Shown one piece after another: positions 44,448 through 52,067 of a stretch of 64,000 bases of DNA; position 1 is the stretch's first letter, and every line of letters starts with the position of its first letter. Below the pieces are notes generated by a model, which searched no databases, was not told where the DNA came from, and saw nothing but the letters and a program-made list of their open reading frames with translations. A program made the position numbers and the translations under genes. This DNA comes from Paramesorhizobium endophyticum (GTDB taxonomy: Bacteria; Pseudomonadota; Alphaproteobacteria; Rhizobiales; Rhizobiaceae). The stretch is taken from contig NZ_BMHH01000002.1 in assembly GCF_014640615.1 (NCBI RefSeq), positions 248,001 through 312,000 on the forward strand, in the 5' to 3' direction.

Positions 44448-44846
44448 ATGAAGACCCTTCTGCTTCAGACTTTCACGTGGTGGAACAGCACGACCATCGG
44501 CACGCGCCTTCACACATGGCGCAAGGGCCAGCGCGTCGGCGAGGACGAGTTCGGCAATGTCTATTACCAGGGCGGAACCGACTCGGAAGGCCGTACGCGC
44601 CGCTGGGTGATCTACAAGGGTTATACCGAGGCCTCCTCAATTCCCGCTGGCTGGCATGGCTGGATTCACCATCGCGTCGATACACCGCCGTCTGAGGAGA
44701 ATTACAAGCCTTGGGACTGGCAGAAGCCATTCGAGCCCAATCTAACCGGTACGCCCTATGCCTACCGCCCCAAGGGCTCCATCGCCAGCCTGGGCGAGCG
44801 TCCGCGCGTGACCGGCGATTACGATGCCTGGACGCCCGGCAGCTGA
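44448..44846 (+). CDS. NADH:ubiquinone oxidoreductase subunit NDUFA12
   Basis: The 132-residue protein is the B17.2/NDUFA12 accessory subunit of respiratory complex I, found in alphaproteobacteria and mitochondria. Clear motifs are FTWWNSTTIGTRLHTWRKG, VGEDEFGNVYYQ, RRWVIYKGY-TEASSIPAGW and HGWIHHRVDTPPSE. It attaches to the peripheral arm on the cytoplasmic side. GGAATGCC lies directly before the ATG. The next gene, a DUF2155 protein, is its usual neighbour. Confidence 0.95.
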   Translation: MKTLLLQTFTWWNSTTIGTRLHTWRKGQRVGEDEFGNVYYQGGTDSEGRTRRWVIYKGYTEASSIPAGWHGWIHHRVDTPPSEENYKPWDWQKPFEPNLTGTPYAYRPKGSIASLGERPRVTGDYDAWTPGS

Positions 44847-44956
44847 TTTCACGGGAATAATTGGCCGGCGGCCTTGAACAACCACATTCCCCTTGTATGA
44901 ATGGAAACCGGGGATTGGGAGTTGCTCATATTGTTCATGCGGAAACCGAATTGACA

Positions 44957-45436
44957 ATGCACCGCCATACGACGCGACGTTTCCCTCGGGTTTTCGCAAG
45001 GCCGGCCGGAAAACCGTTTTACGCCCTTTCTGGATTTGCCTTGGCCCGCTCCGCAATGGCGCTCAGCATTCTGGCCGCAGCCGCTATTCCTGCGGCCGCC
45101 GAGCGCATTGCCAATCCCATCGCCGAGTTCTCCGGCCTTGATAAAATCACCGGGCGCATCACTACTTTCGACGTTTATATGAATGAGACGGTGCAGTTCG
45201 GCGCGCTGCAGGTGACGCCGCGCGTCTGCTATTCGCGCACGGATAACGAAGCGCCGAAGACCGACAGCTTCATCGAAGTTGACGAAATCACGCTTAACCG
45301 GAAAATCCAGCGCATCTTCTCAGGTTGGGTGTTCAAGGATAGCCCAGGCCTCAACGCCGTCGAGCACCCCGTCTACGATATCTGGCTGAAAGACTGCAAA
45401 CAGCAGTCGGCAGTTCCCGCGCCGGAGGGGGAATAA
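44957..45436 (+). CDS. DUF2155 periplasmic protein
   Basis: The 159-residue product has a long N-terminus and a hydrophobic segment (MALSILAAAAIPAAAERIAN) that looks like a signal peptide. The DUF2155 domain follows (DKITGRITTFDVYMNETVQF, LQVTPRVCYSRTDNEAPKTD, FSGWVFKDSPGLNAVEHPVY). It contains two Cys that could form a disulfide. The start is uncertain: ATG 44957 is used here, and ATG 45056 at the signal peptide is an alternative. Its constant pairing with NDUFA12 suggests a link to respiratory function, but none is proven. Confidence 0.85.
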   Translation: MHRHTTRRFPRVFARPAGKPFYALSGFALARSAMALSILAAAAIPAAAERIANPIAEFSGLDKITGRITTFDVYMNETVQFGALQVTPRVCYSRTDNEAPKTDSFIEVDEITLNRKIQRIFSGWVFKDSPGLNAVEHPVYDIWLKDCKQQSAVPAPEGE

Positions 45437-45671
45437 CCAGGCCCATGTTTTGAGCGGATCGACTGGATGTCATGTAGGTTCACTGCTTCACGCCAGCGTC
45501 GCCTCAACGATATCAATTTCATTTGAAATAGAATTCTTAGCGAGTCAATTTCGTGAATCGCCACGGCGTTGCAATCTACCATCAGTTGTGATATTCACTG
45601 TCATTATCTTGAGTTGTGCGATAAGGAATTGCAGTATCCATTTTCCCGATTGCTAAAATAGGAAATTTTTA

Positions 45672-46559
45672 ATGACCGCTTACAACCTCTATTGGACCGC
45701 AGCATTCACAAATTCCCTGCAGACCAGAGGGTGGTCGCCGCCAAAACCGCTTTTGAACCTTCAGAGCACGACGCCGCCGGCCCTGGCTGCTTTCAACGGC
45801 TACGATAATGGCAAGTTGTGGTGCGTCTACATGGACCCTACGACCAATTCTCTCCGGTATGTCTATTTTAACACCGACTGGAAGAACTCCGGACCGATCA
45901 TCAACGATGCGACGACCGATAGGGTAGGGCTCGCTGTATTTGAGAATAACCTATACTGTGCTTATCGACGCCCTGACAATACCCTGTATACGGTCATGTC
46001 CACCGACGGTAATGGCTGGGGGCAAAGCGCGCATGTCGCAAACGCTAGTGGTAATTTGAGTCCGGCTTTCGGTCCGGGTGTGGCCGCACTCGACAACAAT
46101 AGTCCAAGTACGCTGTGTTGTGCTTACTCGGTAGGAGGGACGACGGGCACATCGATCGCGTCGAACGACGGTGTGCATTGGTCTGGCCCGTATAGCGGAT
46201 TCGGGGGCGCGCCCTTTTCACCAGGATTGGCTGCATTCAAGGAACAGTTTTGGTTGGTGAATGGCGATATGACATCCGCCGGAAGCGGCGATGGGCTATC
46301 CTGGCCGAATGGAATTGCGATAAACTATGCTTCCACCGATGTCTCACCGACACTCGCCTATTCGCCCAGTCTGGACGCGTTGATTTGCGTTTATGGCAGC
46401 CAAGGCTCGTACTTTTTTTATTCGATCAACACCACGGGCGATCCGAACAAATGGTCGTCTCCAACAGTTATTCTCGGCCCATCGCGGGCGCCGGGCACGT
46501 CCGTGGGGGTCGCCGAGGTGGATGGCGTTATTTACATCGCCTACTGCAACTCCAACTGA
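45672..46559 (+). CDS. Asp-box beta-propeller protein, copy 1
   Basis: The 295-residue product has about six repeats of 40-50 residues, each built as G-hydrophobic-A-x-F/D-x-x-L-x-C-x-Y followed by S-x-D-G-x-x-W. Three Asp-box motifs (STDGNGWG, SNDGVHWS, SGDGLSWP) mark turns of a sialidase-like propeller. No sialidase catalytic residues were identified and there is no signal peptide, so a lectin or binding role is possible but unproven. AGGAAA precedes the ATG. Codon use is less GC-rich than the neighbours. A closely similar copy follows 60 nt downstream. Confidence 0.7.
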   Translation: MTAYNLYWTAAFTNSLQTRGWSPPKPLLNLQSTTPPALAAFNGYDNGKLWCVYMDPTTNSLRYVYFNTDWKNSGPIINDATTDRVGLAVFENNLYCAYRRPDNTLYTVMSTDGNGWGQSAHVANASGNLSPAFGPGVAALDNNSPSTLCCAYSVGGTTGTSIASNDGVHWSGPYSGFGGAPFSPGLAAFKEQFWLVNGDMTSAGSGDGLSWPNGIAINYASTDVSPTLAYSPSLDALICVYGSQGSYFFYSINTTGDPNKWSSPTVILGPSRAPGTSVGVAEVDGVIYIAYCNSN

Positions 46560-46619
46560 GGGTGCGCGAACGGCTATCCATGCATTGATTGATATATTTT
46601 GCTCAAGGGAGATTTTTTA

Positions 46620-47533
46620 ATGACCATTACAACCTCTACTGGACCGCTGCGTTCACCGATTCCCTGGATACCAGAGGGTGGAGTCCGCCAATACCACTTT
46701 TGAACCTCCAGAGCACGACGCCGCCGGCCCTGGCTGCTTTCAACGGTTACGATAATGGCAAGCTGTGGTGTGTCTACATGGATCCTGCGACCAATTCCCT
46801 TCGGTATGCGTACTTTAATTCCGACTGGCAGAAATCGGGACCGGTTACGAACGACGCCTCCACCGACAGGGTAGGGCTTGCTGCGTTTAAGAATGACCTT
46901 TATTGCGTTTATCAACGCGCAGATCAGACTTTGTATGCAATCACATCCACCGACGGTAGTACCTGGGGGCAAGCGACACCTATCTCGAATGTCAGCGACT
47001 TTACTTATGGAGCGGTTAACGGTCCGGGCTTGGCTGTACTTCGCAACAGCAATACGGATAAGTTGTGTTGTTCTTACGCGGCAGGGGGGTATGCAGTGTC
47101 TCTCGTGTCGAATGATGGTGCAAAATGGTCTGGCCCCTCTAGTTTCGGAAGCTCAGATTCTTCATCGACGTTAGCTGTATTTAACGAAAAATTTTGGTCC
47201 GTTAATCTCTGGGAGGCTGCTGGTTCTTATAATATCACAAATATTATAAGCAGCGACGGTCTGAATTGGCCAAATTACATCAACAATGACTATATAAACT
47301 TCGCATCGACCGATAGCGGATCGGCTTTAGTCTATTCGCCCGTCCTGGATGCGCTGATTTGCGTTTTTGGCGGCGAAGGCTCGCATCTTTTTTACTCGAT
47401 AAACACCACGAACGATCCGACCAAATGGACATCTCCCACAATTATAAATGGCCCCCAGCGCGCGCCAGGAACTTCCGTTGGGGTCGCCGAGGTGGATGGC
47501 GTCATTTATGTCGCTTATTGTAATGCCGCCTGA
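46620..47533 (+). pseudogene. Asp-box beta-propeller gene, copy 2, frameshifted after the start codon
   Basis: The body is a close relative of copy 1 (NLYWTAAFTDSLDTRGWSPP, PALAAFNGYDNGKLWCVYMD) with Asp-boxes STDGSTWG, SNDGAKWS and SSDGLNWP. The ATG at 46620, with AGGGAG 8 nt upstream as in copy 1, is out of frame with the body. Relative to copy 1 one base is missing at about 46626, so translation from this ATG stops after 27 codons. A TTG at 46589 is in frame but has no ribosome site. Unless it is a sequencing error, this copy is silenced or very weakly translated. Confidence 0.65.
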
Positions 47534-47592
47534 GGACGCGCGAACGGCTGCGGGTCCACGTCATAATGGAACCGTTCAATTAAACATTCCTG

Positions 47593-48906
47593 TCACACCG
47601 CCATCCCATGCAGATCATAAGCGTCGCTCGCCTCGATTTTCACCGTCACGATATCACCCACCCGTAGCGGCCGGCGCGACTGGATATGCACCGCGCCGTC
47701 GATTTCGGGCGCGTCGTAGCGGGTGCGGCCCTTGGCGACAGTGCCGTTCGCCTCGTCGATGATGACGGACAGGCGCTTGCCGACCTTTTTCTTCAAAAGA
47801 TTGGCGGAAATCTGCTGCTGCTTGGCCATGAACCGATGCCAGCGCGCTTCCTTCACCTCTTCCGGCACCATGTCGAGGCCGAGATCATTCGCCTTCGCGC
47901 CCTTCACCGGCTCATATTTGAAGCAGCCGGCGCGGTCGATCTTGGCTTCGTCCAGCCAGTCGAGCAGCATTTCGAAATCCTCCTCCGTCTCGCCGGGAAA
48001 GCCGACGATGAAGGTGGAGCGGACGGCGAGGTCCGGGCAGGTCTCGCGCCATTGCTGGATGCGGCGCGAGGTCTTTTCCTGATGCGCCGGACGGCGCATG
48101 GATTTCAGCACCGAAGGGGAGGCGTGCTGGAAGGGAATGTCGAGATAGGGCAGGATCTTGCCTTCCGCCATCAGCGGAATGACTTCATCCACATGCGGGT
48201 AGGGGTAGACATAATGCATGCGCACCCATGCGCCCATTTCGCCCAGTTCCCGCGCCAGATCGATGAACTTGGCGCGCACCTGCCGGTCCTGCCAGACGCT
48301 TTCCTGATATTTGATATCGACGCCATAGGCGCTGGTATCCTGCGAGATGACGAGAATTTCCTTGACGCCCGCCTTCACCAGCCGCTCGGCCTCGCGCAGT
48401 ACGTCCGCGGCGGGGCGGGAAACCAGATCGCCGCGCAGCGCCGGAATGATGCAGAAGGAGCAGCGATTGGAGCAGCCTTCGGAGATTTTCAAATAAGCGT
48501 AATGGCGCGGCGTCAGCTTGACGCCCTGCGGCGGCACCAGATCGACGAATGGATCATTCGTGGGCGGGGCGGCCTCATGCACCGCAGCCATGACGCTCTC
48601 ATAGGCCTGCGGCCCGGTGATGGCGAGCACATTGGGGTGCTTCTGCCGGATCACTTCGGGCTCTGCGCCGAGACAGCCAGTGACGATGACCTTGCCGTTC
48701 TCATTGAGCGCCTGCCCGATGGCCTGGAGCGACTCGTCGCGCGCCGAATCGAGAAAGCCGCATGTGTTGACGATCACCAGATCCGCGCCATCGTGCTTGC
48801 GCGAAATCTCATAGCCTTCCGAGCGGAGGCTGGTGATGATGCGTTCGGAATCGACCAGTGCTTTCGGGCAGCCGAGAGAGACGAAGCTGACGCGCGGAGC
48901 GTTCAT
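47593..48906 (-). CDS. rimO: Ribosomal protein uS12 methylthiotransferase RimO
   Basis: This 437-residue radical-SAM enzyme adds a methylthio group to Asp of ribosomal protein S12. The N-terminal cluster cysteines are Cys13 ([11 protein letters not shown]), Cys49 (VNTCGF) and Cys78 (VTGCLG). The radical-SAM triad is Cys145, Cys149 and Cys152 in [16 protein letters not shown]-terminal TRAM domain follows. The [10 protein letters not shown] context and VDSERI separate it from MiaB. It starts at 48906 after GGATCCC. It stands alone on the minus strand after the propeller genes. Confidence 0.96.
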   Translation of the reverse strand: MNAPRVSFVSLGCPKALVDSERIITSLRSEGYEISRKHDGADLVIVNTCGFLDSARDESLQAIGQALNENGKVIVTGCLGAEPEVIRQKHPNVLAITGPQAYESVMAAVHEAAPPTNDPFVDLVPPQGVKLTPRHYAYLKISEGCSNRCSFCIIPALRGDLVSRPAADVLREAERLVKAGVKEILVISQDTSAYGVDIKYQESVWQDRQVRAKFIDLARELGEMGAWVRMHYVYPYPHVDEVIPLMAEGKILPYLDIPFQHASPSVLKSMRRPAHQEKTSRRIQQWRETCPDLAVRSTFIVGFPGETEEDFEMLLDWLDEAKIDRAGCFKYEPVKGAKANDLGLDMVPEEVKEARWHRFMAKQQQISANLLKKKVGKRLSVIIDEANGTVAKGRTRYDAPEIDGAVHIQSRRPLRVGDIVTVKIEASDAYDLHGMAV

Positions 48907-49012
48907 GAACGGGATCCTGATTTCTGAAAACGGCGCGCATTAGCATAAACAGGGCTGTTTCGTAAATGCCTGGGGGCTGCAACAGTTAGAGAGGAGGAGG
49001 AATATAGGAGCC

Positions 49013-49031
49013 GTTGGCGCGGAGCGCCAAC
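49013..49031. terminator. Hairpin after the DUF983 gene
   Basis: GTTGGCGC and GCGCCAAC form a perfect 8-bp stem with a 3-nt loop, 16 nt after the DUF983 stop on the minus strand. No T-run follows, so termination is uncertain. Confidence 0.4.
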
Positions 49032-49046
49032 ATTTGCTTCTAAAGC

Positions 49047-49472
49047 CTACTCCTCATTCCCACCGAACCCATGCATGTAATTGGCCCATTGCAGCCCGAT
49101 GGTGGCGCCCTTGAGCGGTTGCAGCAGCAGCAGCGACAGCAGCACCGTCAGCGGTCCCCAGATCGCCATATGCCCCCACAGCGGCAGGGTGAATGCGGTC
49201 TCGACGCCCATGAAACCCGCGACCACCAGATGGCCGACGACGAAGATCGTCAGATAAGCGGGAAGGTCGTCGGCGCGCTGGTGGTGATATTCCTCGCCGC
49301 AAGCCGCGCAGGCATCCACCGGCTTGACGAAGGCGCGGAACAGCTTGCCTTCGCCGCAATGCGGGCAACGTCCGCAAAAGCCGCGCCACATGGCCTGCAT
49401 GAGCGGGCGAGGCGTGCGGGCAATAGCCTGAGCGCCGCCGAATATCTGCGGATTATCGATTGACTGGGTCAT
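49047..49472 (-). CDS. DUF983 membrane protein
   Basis: The 141-residue product starts with a zinc-ribbon-like part (GFCGRCPHCGEGKLFRAFVK, then DACAACGEEYHHQRADD) with two CxxC pairs. Two or three membrane helices follow (LPAYLTIFVVGHLVVAGFMG; LTVLLSLLLLQPLKGATI). It matches DUF983, found mostly in alphaproteobacteria near rnr. Its function is not established. It lies downstream of rnr on the same strand, separated by repeat A3. Confidence 0.85.
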   Translation of the reverse strand: MTQSIDNPQIFGGAQAIARTPRPLMQAMWRGFCGRCPHCGEGKLFRAFVKPVDACAACGEEYHHQRADDLPAYLTIFVVGHLVVAGFMGVETAFTLPLWGHMAIWGPLTVLLSLLLLQPLKGATIGLQWANYMHGFGGNEE

Positions 49473-49501
49473 GAGCGTCCTCTCCGCTTGGGCTTTTTAT
49501 T

Positions 49502-49544
49502 GCATGATCTTATCCGAAAAGTCTGCAACTTTTCGGGATCATGC
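49502..49544. repeat. Palindromic intergenic repeat, family A, copy 3
   Basis: GCATGATC and GATCATGC ends enclose an inner inverted CCGAAAAGT...ACTTTTCGG around CTGCA. It overlaps the last codons and stop of rnr, so the repeat supplies the rnr stop codon. It probably terminates rnr transcription or processes the rnr-DUF983 mRNA. Confidence 0.8.
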
Positions 49545-51824
49545 CCGGCGAATACCTGACGGTTTTCCCCGGCGGCCACGCATGGCGCGGCTCGATTTAT
49601 GGTGCGAGCGCATCGAGGCGGGCATGGGGTGCGGCTCGGAAACCATTTCGAACCGGAGCGCGCCCGCGATGGGAAGCGCCTCGACCAGCCTGATATCGAC
49701 GATGTCTCCGAGGCGAAACCCCTTGCCGCTGCGTTCACCGACAATGGCGTGGTTCGCCTCATCGTAAAGATAGTACTCATGCCCCAGCGTTGAAATGGGG
49801 ATGAAGCCATCTGCGCCATATGTCGCAAGCTGGACGAAGAGCCCGGCCTTGGTGACGCCGGAAATCCGGCCCTGAAATTCGTTGCCGACCTGTCCGGCCA
49901 GATGATGCGCAATCAGCCGGTCGATAGTGTCGCGCTCCGCGGCCATGGCGCGGCGCTCGGTGGCGGAAATGAGCGCTGCAATCTCGTCGAGATGCGCTTC
50001 CTCGTCCGTGGTCAGGCCGCCGGGGCCGAGGTCGAGCGCCCGGATCAGCGCACGGTGGACGATGAGGTCCGCATAGCGGCGAATCGGCGAGGTGAAATGC
50101 GCATAGCGCATGAGGTTCAAGCCGAAATGGCCGATATTGTCAGGGTTATACTCGGCTTGCGACTGAGAGCGCAGCACCACCTGATTGACCAGCTCTTCAT
50201 TCGCGCTGCCCTCGACGCGCTTCAGAATCTGGTTGAACTGGCCGGGCTTCAATTGCGCGCCCTTGGCAAGGCTCATGTCGAGCGTGCGCAGGAACTCGCG
50301 CAAACTTTCCTGCTTGGCCATCGAGGGCGCGTCGTGGATGCGGTAGATCAGCTTCTGCCGCTGCTTTTCCAGCGTTTCGGCTGCGGCGACATTGGCCTGG
50401 ATCATGAACTCTTCGATGAGCTTGTGCGCATCGAGCCGGGGCGGGATGATGACCTTGTCCACCTTGCCCTCGGGGGTCAGGAGGATTTTCTTCTCCGGCA
50501 GGTCGAGCTCCAGCGGCTCGCGCGCATCGCGCCCGCGTTTGAGGGCCGCATAGGCGTCCCAGAGCGGCTTCAGCACCGTATCCGATATCGGGCCGGTCTT
50601 CTCATCCGGCGCGCCGTCCATGGCCGCCTGTGCCTGTGTGTAGGCTAGGCGGGCGGCGGAGCGCATCATGATCCGGTGGAAGCCATGCGAACGCTTGCGG
50701 CCATCGGCGGTGAAGACCATGCGGACAGCGAGGGCAGGGCGGTCCACGCCCTCTTTCAGCGAGCAGAGATCGTTGGAGATCCGCTCCGGCAGCATCGGCA
50801 CCACCCGGTCGGGGAAATAGACCGAATTGCCGCGCTTCAGCGCCTCGCGATCGAGCGCCGAACCCGGCTGCACATAGGCCGCGACATCGGCAATCGCCAC
50901 CGTGACGACATGGCCGCCGGGATTGGCGGGGTCGGGGTCCGGCTCGGCGAACACCGCGTCGTCATGATCCTTGGCATCGGCGGGATCGATGGTGACGAGG
51001 GGCAAGGCGCGCCAGTCCTCGCGATAATCCATCGTCGCAGGTCTGGCCTCCTCCGCCTCCTTGAGCACCGCTTGCGGAAACACATGCGGTATCTCATGGG
51101 CGTGGATGGCGATCATCGACAGCGCCTTTTCGCTATCGACCGAGCCGACAACTGCACGCACCTGGGCCGAGGGCGAGCCGTACCGTCCGGTACGGCTGAT
51201 ATCCACCTCGACCAGGTCGCCGGGTTTTGCGCCGTTCAGCCCATTGGCGTCGACGATCAATTCCGGCTGGCGGCGGTCCACCGGCTCGAGACGCCATTCG
51301 CCGTCGCGAATCTGGCGTAGCACGCCCAGCGCGGCGGCGCGGCGATGCTCAAGCCGCTTGATGATGCGGGCGGTGTAGGCGGGGCCCGTCCGCTCGGTGG
51401 TCGGAAATGTCTTGGCCAGAACGCGGTCGCCCACGCCGGGAGCAGGGCCCTTGTCGCCCCGCGAAAGCCGGATCAGCACTTGCGGCGCGGTGTCTTCCGG
51501 GCCTGTCCACTCCGCCGGCCTGGCGATCAGGCCGCCATCCTTGTCGCGCGCCGTAATGTCGAGCACGGCGACATGCGGCAAGGCGCCCTTGGCCGTCAGA
51601 CGCTTGGCGCGCTTCTCGATGAGCCCTTCGTCGGCGAGGTCGCGCAGCAGGTCCTTGAGGTAAACCCGCGCATCGCCTTTCAGGTTGAAGGCCTTGGCGA
51701 TATCGCGCTTGCCCGCCTTGTCAGGGTTTTCATTGATGAAGGTCAGGATGTCCTCGCGCGTGGGAAGATGCGCGGGGTTTGCTGCCCGCTCCGGTTTTGA
51801 AGGTTTTGAAATCCGCCGCGCCAA
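49539..51824 (-). CDS. rnr: Ribonuclease R
   Basis: The product (about 761 residues) is the RNase II/R-family 3'-5' exoribonuclease, which degrades structured RNA. An N-terminal HTH-like region (REDILTFINENPDKAGKRDI) and cold-shock domains precede the RNB domain. That domain has the catalytic Asp cluster in LVTIDPADAKDHDDAVF and the signature HFTSPIRRYADLIVHRALI. A C-terminal S1 domain (GRISGVTKAGLFVQL) and a basic tail follow. A TTG at 51824 is the most likely start; further upstream the frame enters repeat C2. The stop codon lies inside repeat A3. Confidence 0.94.
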   Translation of the reverse strand: MARRISKPSKPERAANPAHLPTREDILTFINENPDKAGKRDIAKAFNLKGDARVYLKDLLRDLADEGLIEKRAKRLTAKGALPHVAVLDITARDKDGGLIARPAEWTGPEDTAPQVLIRLSRGDKGPAPGVGDRVLAKTFPTTERTGPAYTARIIKRLEHRRAAALGVLRQIRDGEWRLEPVDRRQPELIVDANGLNGAKPGDLVEVDISRTGRYGSPSAQVRAVVGSVDSEKALSMIAIHAHEIPHVFPQAVLKEAEEARPATMDYREDWRALPLVTIDPADAKDHDDAVFAEPDPDPANPGGHVVTVAIADVAAYVQPGSALDREALKRGNSVYFPDRVVPMLPERISNDLCSLKEGVDRPALAVRMVFTADGRKRSHGFHRIMMRSAARLAYTQAQAAMDGAPDEKTGPISDTVLKPLWDAYAALKRGRDAREPLELDLPEKKILLTPEGKVDKVIIPPRLDAHKLIEEFMIQANVAAAETLEKQRQKLIYRIHDAPSMAKQESLREFLRTLDMSLAKGAQLKPGQFNQILKRVEGSANEELVNQVVLRSQSQAEYNPDNIGHFGLNLMRYAHFTSPIRRYADLIVHRALIRALDLGPGGLTTDEEAHLDEIAALISATERRAMAAERDTIDRLIAHHLAGQVGNEFQGRISGVTKAGLFVQLATYGADGFIPISTLGHEYYLYDEANHAIVGERSGKGFRLGDIVDIRLVEALPIAGALRFEMVSEPHPMPASMRSHHKSSRAMRGRRGKPSGIRRA

Positions 51825-51865
51825 GTCGCCTACAACCTTTCCTTCTTTATATGGAGTGCCAGTGA

Positions 51866-52025
51866 CACCCCCCTGTGTCCTGCCGGACATCTCCCCCACA
51901 AGGGGGGAGATTGGATGTGGGTTCCGCTTTCGCCGATAGTCAGCGTTACAGGTTCAGGAGCCGTCCCAAATGAAGGCCATTCTCCCCCCTTGTGGGGGAG
52001 ATGCCCGGCAGGGCAGAGGGGGGTG
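51866..52025. repeat. RIME-like palindromic element, family C, copy 2
   Basis: The arms are nearly identical to copy 1 at 42029: ACCCCCCTGTGTCC, GCCGGACATCTCCCCC, then on the other side CTCCCCCCTTGTGGGGG, AGATGCCCGGCAGGGC, AGAGGGGGGTGA. It fills most of the gap between topA and rnr. The upstream reading frame of rnr runs through it, so it probably inserted in the leader. Confidence 0.8.
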
Positions 52026-52067
52026 ATTGGCTGGACGGGGCGCTGATTCATTAAAAGAGGGTCGTTC

